A DNA stretch of 64,000 nucleotides, taken from assembly GCF_000952155.1 (NCBI RefSeq), contig NZ_JYON01000003.1, positions 1 to 64,000 on the forward strand. The letters are read 5' to 3'. The notes beneath the pieces were generated by a model, which did no database searches, was not told the origin of the DNA, and saw only the letters and a list, made by a program, of their open reading frames with translations. Source of the stretch: Aliterella atlantica CENA595. GTDB lineage: Bacteria; Cyanobacteriota; Cyanobacteriia; Cyanobacteriales; Chroococcidiopsidaceae. Both the position numbers and the translations under genes were made by a program. Position 1 is the first letter of the stretch; every line of letters starts with the position of its first letter. Below, in pieces: positions 1 to 9,600 of the stretch.

Positions 1-1
1 G

Positions 2-103
2 GACTATGAGCTGCTAGTGGAAATGAGTGAGGCAATGATTTATGGCGCAATGATTCACACCATGTTGCGTCGCTTGGCGAAGCTGAAACCGAACCATTCA
101 TAA
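2..103 (+). CDS. C-terminal end of an unidentified protein (partial)
   Basis: An open frame enters from the left edge and ends with TAA at 101-103, leaving 33 residues that finish KLKPNHS. The stretch is amphipathic and Met-rich (motif EMSEAMIYGAMIHTMLRRL), as in a helical C-terminus. Codon use looks like the neighbouring genes. I do not recognise the family; the rest of the gene lies outside the window. Confidence 0.5.
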   Translation, partial: DYELLVEMSEAMIYGAMIHTMLRRLAKLKPNHS

Positions 104-269
104 TTGTTTAGAAACAGGCTCTAAGAAATATTCAGCATTGCTTATATTGGTATTTTAAAATGCTAGACAAGATAAGAATACTTAAGTATAAGTTGTTTTA
201 TTGATATGCATAAGCTAAGATTTTAGTCACAAATTATAGAAAACTTAGCTCTAATAATTACTGCTGTTT

Positions 270-464
270 TTTCAAGGATTGACTAAAATAATTCGTAATT
301 CGCGCACTACAAAAAATTAATAATTAATTCATTTAAGTTTCAAGCCTCTCTTAATTTATTATCAGAGAAGGTAAAAAATGCATAGCATCCTTGTTTCAAA
401 CCCACGCCTAAAGGCAGGGTCCATTGATGCGCGAATGCGCGAATTGCCGCTTTGCGGCAGCTAG
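270..464. repeat. Intergenic repeat element, copy A, ending in a TGCCGC/GCGGCA hairpin
   Basis: The 432-base gap between the partial gene and the HEAT-repeat gene holds an AT-rich element. It begins near GACTAAAATAATTCGTAATTCG, runs through CAAGCC...TTAATTTATTA and an AAATGC...TTGTTtcAA block, and ends in the stem-loop TGCCGC-TTT-GCGGCA (445-459). A diverged copy with the same order of blocks lies at 11249-11400. The 28-codon frame it contains (378-464) repeats the repeat's own sequence and is not called as a gene. No other gene is seen between 104 and 535. Confidence 0.6.
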
Positions 465-535
465 TAGGGACAATTTGAGCGAGAATTGTTAGAGAAACTC
501 AGTTGTAGGGGCTAGGTAGTGGTAGCTTAAGTATT

Positions 536-1294
536 ATGTATGACGAGGAAGATTTAAGCCTACTTGATGGGGAATTCGATTTAGAAAGTCCCCTCGATCG
601 TCTAGAACCCCTAACTGCGGAAGTTGAGGCTTCTAGACCAAATCCGGATGCAATGTTGGCGCTACTAGAAGATCCGCAAACCCAACAAAGGATGCTAGCA
701 GCACGAGCTTTTTGCGAATTAGAGGACGAACGAGCTACTCCCCATCTGATTCATCTATTGACCGATACTTGTCCTTTAGTCAGGGTCAGCGTAGCCTACG
801 CCATTGGACGCAACCCCCACCCCGATGCTGTAGAACCACTGATCGCCCAGCTAAATAAAGATTGGAATGGTTATGTCCGTAAAGGGATAGTCTGGGCTTT
901 AGGCAACTGTCGCGATCGCCGCTCGTTAGTACCTTTAGCAGAAGCATTGAAAACTGATATTCCTGCGGTGCGCCTGTGGGCAGCTAGCGCTCTTGCTCAA
1001 ATGGCAAGCGTAAGCTATGAGGCAGTTTTAGGAGCAATACCACCGCTAATTGAAGCTTTGGTCAGCGATCGCGTAGCAGCGGTACGAAGCAACTGCGCTT
1101 GGTCTATTGGGCAGCTATGCCGTGAATTGCCATCTAACGTTGTTTACGCTACAGCTATTGATGCTTTAATTCAAGCTTTTGCTGAAGACGAAGACTTGGG
1201 AGTGCGCGAGGATGCCAAAGCTGCCCTTTTGGGAGTAGGCGATCCGCGCGGCTTGCAACTGATTGAGACGTTAGAGCAAGAAGGCTGGTTTTAA
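536..1294 (+). CDS. HEAT-repeat (PBS lyase-type) protein
   Basis: This is a 252-residue soluble protein. After an acidic, low-complexity N-terminus (about residues 1-45), alpha-helical HEAT repeats follow to the end. Recurring signatures include the VRVSVAYAIG, VRKGIVWALGN, VRLWAASALAQ, VRSNCAWSIGQ and VREDAKAALLGVG segments, about 31-38 residues apart. HEAT repeats of this kind are protein-interaction scaffolds, and in cyanobacteria relatives include phycobilin lyase subunits (CpcE/F, PecE/F). No phycobilisome gene is nearby, so a lyase role is not supported. The ATG at 536 gives the full repeat set. It is separated from the convergent PPTase gene by a heptamer repeat. Confidence 0.75.
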   Translation: MYDEEDLSLLDGEFDLESPLDRLEPLTAEVEASRPNPDAMLALLEDPQTQQRMLAARAFCELEDERATPHLIHLLTDTCPLVRVSVAYAIGRNPHPDAVEPLIAQLNKDWNGYVRKGIVWALGNCRDRRSLVPLAEALKTDIPAVRLWAASALAQMASVSYEAVLGAIPPLIEALVSDRVAAVRSNCAWSIGQLCRELPSNVVYATAIDALIQAFAEDEDLGVREDAKAALLGVGDPRGLQLIETLEQEGWF

Positions 1295-1320
1295 CAGTGA
1301 CCAGTGACCAGTGACCAGTT
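1295..1320. repeat. Short tandem heptamer repeat (CAGTGAC)x3
   Basis: Three and a half copies of CAGTGAC begin directly after the stop codon of the HEAT-repeat gene. The same unit, mixed with CAGTTAC, recurs at 58267-58300. Heptamer repeats of this kind are the STRR class known from cyanobacterial intergenic DNA. Confidence 0.8.
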
Positions 1321-1356
1321 TTGAGTGGGCTTTAGGTGCTATGGGGATAAGGGGGA

Positions 1357-2091
1357 CTACAGGGGGATCTGCCAATAAGTAACCTCCCAGCCTTTGCCTT
1401 CTACTGCTACTGTGGCAATGTAATTAGGAGCAGGCGTAAAGCCTTGGAGGAACCAACGATCGCCTGTCCCCTGAATTTTTGCCTCCTCGCTTGCTACCGA
1501 GGCATCAAAGCGATCGCAATTGGCACTTAAGCCTTCTCCTTCAGCTTTTAGGTATGCCTCCTTGCGCGTCCAGTGGTAGAAAAAGCCAGCTTGCTTGTCG
1601 CTATTTGGCAGTGCTTGAAAGCTAGCATTTTCTCGCGCTGAAAAGTAGCGTTTGGCAATTTGTTCGGCTTCGGTAATCGGGCGGATGAATTCGACATCAA
1701 CTCCAACTTCGCGATCGCGCGTTATTGCACATACAGCTAGTTCCTCGGAATGAGATAAGTTAAAGCACAGCCTAGATTGAGCGTGAGTTTGGGCTAAAGC
1801 TGGTTTGCCACGATGTCCGTAGCAAAACTGTACTTTGTCGGCGGCAATACTCAAATAGCTACCTAAAATAGCTCTGAGTGCAGCGCGAGCAACGATAAAT
1901 CTATTTTTATCCCGCTCGAAGTAAAAGCGTTCAGCCCTCGCATACTCGTCAGCAGACAGAGTTTGTGCCAACTGGTTAATCGATCCTGCTGGGCGATCGA
2001 GGAAAACGCGCCAGATATGAACTTCACTTTGGGAAAGCGATAATTTTTGGGGTGGCATTTGCCACATGAGATCGACCTTGCTTGTGACCAT
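1357..2091 (-). CDS. 4'-phosphopantetheinyl transferase (Sfp/HetI type)
   Basis: This enzyme transfers 4'-phosphopantetheine from coenzyme A to the serine of carrier-protein domains, turning apo-NRPS/PKS proteins into active holo forms. The 244-residue length and motifs fit the Sfp/HetI family: NLSHSEELAVCAI at 111-123 (P1), GVDVEFI at 130-136 with the Mg-binding acidic pair (P2), and WTRKEAYLKAEGEGL at 174-188 (P3). Its ATG lies only three bases after the stop of the NRPS gene, so the two are almost certainly translated from one mRNA. The obvious substrate is Ser1026 (numbered from the upstream TTG) of that NRPS, although in cyanobacteria one such enzyme often serves all carrier proteins. 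There is no fatty-acid ACP gene nearby. Confidence 0.93.
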   Translation of the reverse strand: MVTSKVDLMWQMPPQKLSLSQSEVHIWRVFLDRPAGSINQLAQTLSADEYARAERFYFERDKNRFIVARAALRAILGSYLSIAADKVQFCYGHRGKPALAQTHAQSRLCFNLSHSEELAVCAITRDREVGVDVEFIRPITEAEQIAKRYFSARENASFQALPNSDKQAGFFYHWTRKEAYLKAEGEGLSANCDRFDASVASEEAKIQGTGDRWFLQGFTPAPNYIATVAVEGKGWEVTYWQIPL

Positions 2092-2094
2092 TGC

Positions 2095-5000
2095 CTAGCT
2101 TACCTCAATCAAGCTGTCGCTATTCTCTATAGCCATACCTGATGAAGGGGCCAAGACGCGATTTTGAGTTGCACGCTTGAGACAGCCACTACGCGCCAAG
2201 TAAGATAAGTAGGTAAAGAGCAAGCGCCCGTCTAAAGTAGGACAAGCAATGTCACTATTGGCAACTCCAGCAAGAGTATTTTGACAGTCGAAGACTTGCA
2301 ACACCATTGAGGATAATTCAAAGTAAGTTTGTTGAGCTTCAGTTACTTTTTCTGTAAACATAGAAGCGATTGGACTTAAAGCATTATCTTCAGAATTGGC
2401 ATTAACTAATTCGACTTGCCAGCGATCGTAAGCCATTTGCTGGACTGAATAACCAAACTTGTCGATCTGCGCTATTAGTTCGCTTAAAGGCAGTGGTTGA
2501 AGATTGACTAAGTGGAAAGCTTTACCTATAGATGATGGCTGCCTAGACAAATGTACGATCGCGCTGCTGACGTAATCTACAGGTGTGAGACTGAGCTTTA
2601 CATCTAAATCTGGAGCGCTACCCATGTAGACAAAACCCTCAATCATTCTACACGCCAAGTCATCAGTTTTAGAAGCACCTGTTTGGCTGTGTCCTGTAAT
2701 CATCCCTGGTCTGTATATACAGATAGGTAGACCTCTAGAGCGTGCTGCCATCATTAACTTCTCTGCTACCCATTTACTTTGAGAATAACCATCGCTAAGT
2801 CCTTCACAGCTTGGTAATTCATCTGCTTCCCAGATTTGATTTGCCTGAGCGTACATTGAGGCTTGGAAGACATCAAGAGTAGAGATGAAATGTACGGGCT
2901 TGATTTTGATTGACGCAGCCAATCTCAAAATTTCTTGAGTACCAATAACATTAGCTGCACGCAGCGCAGTGTAAGGATAAATTAAGTTAACAGATGCGCC
3001 AGCATGATAAATAACATCGAGCATACCAGCCAACTGTCTAAATTGTTGTTCCGCTAGCCCGAAGAACGGCTTGGACAAATCTCCCAGGACGGGAATAATT
3101 CTCGGATCGAGCTTGCGATCGCTAAGTAGGTAGCGCGTGAGGTTATTGCAGATTTTCTGCTTGCCTTCCTCTAAGCTAGCAGCACGGACTAGGCAATAAA
3201 TATTTGCCTGGGTTTGCTTGAGTAAATCGTCCAGCAAGAAAGCTCCCAAAAAGCCAGTAGCTCCAGTCAAGAAAATTTGTTTTGGTTCGCTAGGAAGCTG
3301 ATAAGCAATCGAACCAGGGCAAATCGTCGGATCTAGGTTAGCATCGGCGTACAAATCAATGCTAGTGGTGCTATCAATAGTAGCGTCTACTCCCAAACAT
3401 CTAGCAACATCAATTGCTTTAGCAAGTCCAGCTATAGTTGGTGCTTTGAATAAACACAGCAGCGGCAAATCTACTTGAAAAGTTGCTTTGATACGGCTAA
3501 GTAACTCGACTGTGAGTAAAGAGTGTCCTCCCAAATCGAAGAAATTATCGTGTATTCCTATTGGTTCTACACCAAGAACTTGGATCCAAATTTGCGCTAA
3601 TTGCTCCTCAACAGAGTTGGTTGGGGCAACAAATTGCCCTATGTCGGGGCGGAAGCGATGGGGAGCAGGTAGCGATCGCCGATCGACTTTACCATTGGGT
3701 GTCAGTGGCAAACTATCGATGACAACAAAAGTGCTGGGAACCATGTAGCTAGGCAGGCTTTCTGTTAAGAAAGTACGCAATTGAGGTATGAGAGTATTAG
3801 TAGTTTGTGCTACTCCAGGCGTATTAGCATAAGCACTCCAAGGTTTGATTTGAGTAGGTATTGCTGGGATAAAAGCTGGGAGCGCTTGACTGTGGCGATC
3901 GCCTTGCTTGTAGAAAACAACATTGTAATTGCCATTAACGCCGCTTGACCAATTGATATAGACGGTATATGGCAGTTCGTTGCTTAAGTTCCAGAATTCT
4001 TCTGGATCGATACCTATAGGATTAAATTCAACTTCTGCCAAAACGGCACGCAAGTCGCCTACTGTAGCTATGCCGCTATTTTGATGAAGTAATTCTACGG
4101 CTTTTGCCTCGAATGCAACTCGTGGATTAGAAATATTGGCAATTCCGACAACATCGGATTCTGCATCTAATAATAGTTGGCGAATTGCTGGAATTGTCAT
4201 GTGCTGCCAATCTTGCCATGTAGGTAAAGCAGGGCTAACCTCTGCTCCAACGTGCAACACTACATCGTAACGGAACTGATTTAGCTCGTTACGATACTGA
4301 CCGCGCTTGAGTTGAATTTCAACGTTGTTAATTTGCGGTATATGCTCAGCTAAAGCTGTAAAGAACTCTGGAGCAATAGATAGTTCGTTATCTTGCGCCA
4401 TGCGCTCTTGAATGCGCTGTTGTAGCTCGCTGGTAGTTAAAGAATTAGGAGCTTTATGCAGTTGCACGGCGGTATGGAAAGCAGCTAATAATGGCAGGCT
4501 GCGGACATCGCCAACAAAAATGCGACCGCCTGGCTGGATTTTTTCTACGGCGCTTTTTAAGACTTGCACTAGATAGTCCATACTGGGAAAGTATTGGACT
4601 ACCGAATTCAACACTACTGTATCAAAAGAACCTGGTGCTTGCGCTGCTAATGATTCTACAGCAGCTTGATTTGCCAGTTGAACTTGAGTCCAATCTTGAG
4701 GATTGGTTTGCAAATTTTTGCTGATATAGTTTACCGCTTCGGCAGAGATGTCAGTCCCCATGTAGCGATCGCAGTAAGGAGCAACTCTAAACAGTAGCAA
4801 ACCCGTACCGCAACCAATTTCTAGCAAGCGCTTGGGTTGCAGAGCTAAAATTCGTTTGACGGTATAGTTAACCCACTCGCGCATTTCCTGCATGGGCGTG
4901 AGCGAACCTGTATAGCTATTATTCCAACCATTGATATTAAATGTCGGATCTACCATCTGTGTAGGCTCTTTGTACGCAGCGTTCCAAATCTCTTGCCACT

Positions 5001-6531
5001 GCATAGCCCGCTCGTTGTTAGTTTCGTGCGACGATTCTGGCAACTGTAGTTCTGGCACTACATAGGCAACTAAACTTTTTTCCCCAGATAAATCTTCACG
5101 AGCAATGACTACAGACTCTCTGACGGTATGATGAGAGGCGATCGCAGTTTCAACGTCTCCTAACTCAATGCGGAAGCCGCGAATCTTGACTTGGTTATCA
5201 ATTCTGCCAATAAATTCAATTGTGCCGTCTGGTAGATAACGAGCCAAATCGCCAGTTTTGTAAAGGCGGGCATCAGGATCGTCGCTAAAGGGGTTAGGAA
5301 TAAATTTTTCCTGGCTCATTTCTGGGCGGTTGAAGTAACCGCGTGCTAAACCAGTGCCGCCAATGTACAGTTCTCCAGGTACGCCGACGGGGACAGGCTT
5401 GATTGGGTCTGACTTGCGGCGCAACAGGTGATCGATTAAATATATTTGGGTATTGGCAATTGGTCTGCCAATAGAAATTGCTTCTTTGCCAGGTTTGACT
5501 TGGGCAACTAGCGACCAAATAGTAGTTTCTGTAGGACCGTACATATTCCATAGCGAACCAACTTTGGCTAATAACTGATTTGCTAGTCCTCTACTGAGGG
5601 CTTCGCCACCGCAGAGAATTTTTAGTTGTTTATTGCCATGCCAACCAGATGCTAGGAGCAATCGCCAAGTTGCGGGAGTTGCTTGCATAATTGTTGCCCC
5701 AAATCGCTCGATGCTTTGGGCTAGCTGCACTGGATCGAGCGTCACTTCGCGGCTGACTAAGACAACGCTAGCGCCTACAATTAAGGGCAAGTAGATTTCT
5801 AAAGCTGCAATATCAAAACAGATTGTAGTTACAGCAAGTAACGTATCTTGCTGTGTCATTCCTGGTTGCTGACGCATGGAATAGAGAAAGTTGACTGCAG
5901 CTTTGTGTTCGATTTGTACGCCTTTGGGTTTGCCAGTAGAACCGGAAGTGTAGATTGTATAAGCTAAGTTGTCGGCAGTTACATTGCTGCGCGGATTTTG
6001 GTCGCTAGCTTGAGCGAATAATTGTTCGTCGCTGCCCAATAGCACAACATTTGCCTGGTGTTCGGGTAGCCGTGTGAGGAACTGTCTTTGAGTAATTAGT
6101 ACAGGCATTTGCGAGTCTTCTAGCATAAATGCCAAGCGATCTAATGGATAAGCTGGATCTAATGGCACGTATGAGCCGCCAGCTTTGAGGACTGCCAATA
6201 GAGCGATGACTAAATTAAGCGATCGCTCTAAGCAAATTCCTACCATTACGTCAGGTTTGACATTAAGCGTTTGCAGGTGATGGGCTAACTGATTTGCTCT
6301 TTGATTTAGTTGCTCGTAAGTCAGTTGTTTGCCTTCAAAACTGACAGCGACTTTATGCGGGTTTTTGGCTACCTGTGCTTCAAATAACTGATGAATGCAG
6401 ATGTTTTGGGGATAATCAACTTGAGTGTTATTCCATTCTCCTAATAGTTGCTCGACTTCGCGCTGGCTCAATAGCGATAAATCTAATGATTGTTGTGTAT
6501 CTGTATTTTCGTGGCGTGTAGAGTTATGCAT
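2095..6531 (-). CDS. Single-module NRPS: adenylation-methyltransferase-carrier-thioester reductase
   Basis: An assembly-line protein that should activate, methylate and reductively release one amino acid. Residues are numbered from the upstream TTG at 6597. The preferred start is ATG at 6531 (Met23), preceded by AGGGA at good spacing. A condensation-domain linker remnant (about 40-65) precedes the adenylation domain: A3 TSGSTGKPKG 217-226, FDIAALE 261-267, A5 YGPTE 353-357, A8 RGFRIELG 473-480. A methyltransferase (LLEIGCGTGLLL from 591, NSVVQYF 664-670) sits between A8 and A10 (NGKVDR 968-973), the usual N-methyltransferase place. The carrier motif DLGGHSL has its phosphopantetheine Ser at 1026. 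The reductase has TGATGFLG 1111-1118 and the YSQSK Tyr/Lys pair at 1271/1275. The specificity residues read D-I-L-Q-L-G-M-I-W-K, close to the glycine-type code as I recall it. The product would be an N-methylated glycine aldehyde or alcohol (inference). There is no condensation or thioesterase domain. Confidence 0.9.
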   Translation of the reverse strand: MHNSTRHENTDTQQSLDLSLLSQREVEQLLGEWNNTQVDYPQNICIHQLFEAQVAKNPHKVAVSFEGKQLTYEQLNQRANQLAHHLQTLNVKPDVMVGICLERSLNLVIALLAVLKAGGSYVPLDPAYPLDRLAFMLEDSQMPVLITQRQFLTRLPEHQANVVLLGSDEQLFAQASDQNPRSNVTADNLAYTIYTSGSTGKPKGVQIEHKAAVNFLYSMRQQPGMTQQDTLLAVTTICFDIAALEIYLPLIVGASVVLVSREVTLDPVQLAQSIERFGATIMQATPATWRLLLASGWHGNKQLKILCGGEALSRGLANQLLAKVGSLWNMYGPTETTIWSLVAQVKPGKEAISIGRPIANTQIYLIDHLLRRKSDPIKPVPVGVPGELYIGGTGLARGYFNRPEMSQEKFIPNPFSDDPDARLYKTGDLARYLPDGTIEFIGRIDNQVKIRGFRIELGDVETAIASHHTVRESVVIAREDLSGEKSLVAYVVPELQLPESSHETNNERAMQWQEIWNAAYKEPTQMVDPTFNINGWNNSYTGSLTPMQEMREWVNYTVKRILALQPKRLLEIGCGTGLLLFRVAPYCDRYMGTDISAEAVNYISKNLQTNPQDWTQVQLANQAAVESLAAQAPGSFDTVVLNSVVQYFPSMDYLVQVLKSAVEKIQPGGRIFVGDVRSLPLLAAFHTAVQLHKAPNSLTTSELQQRIQERMAQDNELSIAPEFFTALAEHIPQINNVEIQLKRGQYRNELNQFRYDVVLHVGAEVSPALPTWQDWQHMTIPAIRQLLLDAESDVVGIANISNPRVAFEAKAVELLHQNSGIATVGDLRAVLAEVEFNPIGIDPEEFWNLSNELPYTVYINWSSGVNGNYNVVFYKQGDRHSQALPAFIPAIPTQIKPWSAYANTPGVAQTTNTLIPQLRTFLTESLPSYMVPSTFVVIDSLPLTPNGKVDRRSLPAPHRFRPDIGQFVAPTNSVEEQLAQIWIQVLGVEPIGIHDNFFDLGGHSLLTVELLSRIKATFQVDLPLLCLFKAPTIAGLAKAIDVARCLGVDATIDSTTSIDLYADANLDPTICPGSIAYQLPSEPKQIFLTGATGFLGAFLLDDLLKQTQANIYCLVRAASLEEGKQKICNNLTRYLLSDRKLDPRIIPVLGDLSKPFFGLAEQQFRQLAGMLDVIYHAGASVNLIYPYTALRAANVIGTQEILRLAASIKIKPVHFISTLDVFQASMYAQANQIWEADELPSCEGLSDGYSQSKWVAEKLMMAARSRGLPICIYRPGMITGHSQTGASKTDDLACRMIEGFVYMGSAPDLDVKLSLTPVDYVSSAIVHLSRQPSSIGKAFHLVNLQPLPLSELIAQIDKFGYSVQQMAYDRWQVELVNANSEDNALSPIASMFTEKVTEAQQTYFELSSMVLQVFDCQNTLAGVANSDIACPTLDGRLLFTYLSYLARSGCLKRATQNRVLAPSSGMAIENSDSLIEVS

Positions 6532-6639
6532 TGAAGTATTCCCTAGTATTTGTAGATAGAAAAATTTGTAGTTGTAAGCTGTAGATGAGAGCGACAAGTT
6601 ATTTGCTGTCTCAATTTCTATAAGATCGATATGCGCGAT

Positions 6640-9600
6640 CTAATTTGTTGCCTTGCAATCAAGCCCGATTGACATTAAGGCTGTAGCGGCATCGCTATTT
6701 AAAGGCTTAGAAAATAAATATCCTTGCCCTAAATATTCCTGACTGGTACTGGATTTAAGAGCGTTGAGTTGGGTTATTTGCTGTTCGGTTTCTACACCTT
6801 CAGCCACTACTTCCATTCCCAAGTTCCAGGCAAGGTTAACTATTGCTCTGACGATTTCCACTCCATCACCGTCTAAGCCGTTGATAAACGAGCGGTCAAT
6901 TTTTAACGTATCGACAGGAAAGCGATGTAAATAAGCTAAAGAAGAGTAACCAGTGCCAAAGTCATCAATAGCTACTTGAATACCCAAAGCTTGCAGGTTT
7001 GACAGCATGGTTGCTGCAGATTTGATATTTTCAACAACGCAGCTTTCAGTGATTTCTAACTTCAAGCTGCTAGCAGCTAAACCTGTTTCTTGGAGTATTT
7101 GTTGCACTTTCTCAATTAAATTTACTTGCGTAAATTGCTTGCCTGATAAGTTGACGTTGATAGTTAAAGGTGGCTCAACTACAAACTGCAACTGCCAAGC
7201 CCGCATTTGCCGACAAGCTTCTTTAAGCACCCACCAGCCTAAAGGAACAATTAGTCCTGTATCTTCGGCGACAGGGATAAACTCTGCTGGTGAAACCAGT
7301 CCTCTTTGGGGATGCTGCCAGCGGACTAGCGCCTCAAATCCAGTAACAGTTTGATCTTTGAGGGATACTATCGGCTGGTAGTGCAACTGAAATTCTTGAT
7401 TTTCTACCGCTCGGCGCAAATCGTTTTCTAGGTGCAATTGAGCGATCGCTCGATCGCGCATATCGATGTTGAAGACTTCGTAGCAGCCTTTACCTTGGGC
7501 TTTGGCTCGATACATGGCTGTATCGGCATCGCGCAAGAGTTCTTCTGGGCGATCGTAGTCGTTTGAGCCTAAGAGGATGCCAATACTAGCGGCGGCAAAT
7601 ACTTCGTGTCCGCTGAGGTTAAAGGGTAACTTCAACTCTTGACCGATCCGCTCGGCTACATAAGTTGCATCTTCTTCATTCTGCACGTCCTCAATTAGAA
7701 TGGCAAACTCGTCTCCACCTAGACGGGCAAAAGTATCGCTAGCTCGCAGGCATACTCTTAATCTTTGGGCGATCGCATTGAGTAACTGATCTCCAATAGA
7801 GTGTCCTAAGCTATCGTTAATAACTTTAAACCTGTCTAAATCGATAAAAAGAACGGCAAAGTTGTAGTCGCGGCGGCGTTTGGCAAGGGAGAGGACGTGA
7901 GCTAGCCTGTCTGAGAACAAAACGCGATTGGATAAACCTGTCAATGAATCGTGCAAGGCATCGTGAAGCAATTGCTGTTCGGCGGCTCTTCTTGCTGTAA
8001 CATCAGTTTGCGACCCAGCAACGCGGTAAGCTTTACCTGCAGCATCGCGTACTACCTGCCCGCGACTGAGCATCCAACGGTACGTGCCATCTTTATGCAA
8101 CAAACGATGTTCGTTCTCAAAGTAAGGTGTCAATCCTTCCAAATGAGCGGATAGTTCTACTCTGACTTGTTCTAAGTCGTCGGCATAAACGCGGTTGAGC
8201 CACTCGTAGAGATTGTTTTGAATTTCGTCTTCTTGATAACCTAGCATCGCCTTCCAACGCACCGAGTAATAAATTTCGTTAGTTTGCAAGTTCCAATCCC
8301 ACAGCCCATCATTTGCACCTCGGACTGCTAGGGCATAACGTTCTTCGCTTTCGCGCAGGGCTTCTGCGTGCTTGCGCTCGGTAACATCGCGCAAAATTAT
8401 TGTGTATTCTTGGAGCGTTTGATTGGAGTTTCCAGAAACAGATACTTCAAGAATTCGGGATTTGTCGGTATGGGAAAATAAAGTTTGTTCGCTGCGGCTA
8501 GACCACTGCTTGGGCATACCAACTAAATGCGAGCAGAAGCTTTGTAAGTGTTGTCCAACCAAAGCCTCACCAGACATATTTAACAGAGCAGCGGCAGCAG
8601 GGTTAGTTTTGACAATTACGCCAGTGTCATCCACCACCACAATAGAATCTAGAGCATTGTTAAATAGATTTTCAGCTTGTTCGCGGGCATCATCGATACT
8701 GGAGATTTGCGGTAAAGTAGTCCAGCAAGCGATCGCAACTCCCACAAAGGAGAGCGTTACTAGCAACACCACTAACAGGTCTAAGCTGTGCTGAGATGCA
8801 GATTTAACTAATTCATAGCTAAACAACCAGCCAATACCAGCAGAACTACAGATTAAGAGCAGCAGCACTACTACTTGGAGAAAGACAAAGTCTTGATGAT
8901 AAACTTTGCTCCTACTGTAATAAAGCTTAATCCACCACTGGGGCTGAAACACGGGCAATTTAGCGCGGCGTATTACCCGATCGATAGCCAAAATTGCTAG
9001 AGGCAAAAGTAAGCCAATAACTAGCTCTTGCCAGCCCCAGGTAAGTCCCCCGACGAGCAAAACTGCAATCTCTACAAGCAAGAAGCCCAAAGACCAGTTA
9101 GACCACAATACTTCGGGGCTACCCCGACGCAACCACAACCCCAAATGCAAGCCCATGATTGAGATTAGATAGCCTGTGCCTGTAACCATCACGACGTGAG
9201 ATAAATTGCCGATCGCCAGACACAGAATGCTGAGAATAAAAGTAAAGAGCAAAGCTGGCCCCAAAACTCCGCGTCTGGAGACAACAGCAAAGAGCGGGGA
9301 GAGATGTCCATCTAAGGACAATTGATACAAAATGCGCGAGGTATTAGAAACTGTAGTTGCACAACTAAGCAGACAACAAAAGGAAATTAATAAAGTAATA
9401 ATAAACGAGGCTGATTTACCCCAAAATGGTGTAGCTGCTGTCAATAAGTTGAGATATAAGTTATCGCCTACTTGCCCGTCTGCTAGCTGCATCAATACCC
9501 AAGAACCACCTAAGAAAACTACTGGAATTAGCCAAGCAGCAAATTTAAGAAACTGGGTAGTTTTAGCTGGTTTGCGGCTATCGGCAACAAAGGAAGAAGC

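Noticed and set aside
378..464. 28-codon ORF in the first intergenic region
   Set aside because: It reads through the repeat and its hairpin; the same short peptide pattern (MRELPLCG) comes from copy B at 11371, so it reflects the repeat rather than a gene.
1295..1320. CRISPR-like array
   Set aside because: The units are seven bases long without spacers; they are short tandem repeats. No CRISPR array or cas gene is in the window.
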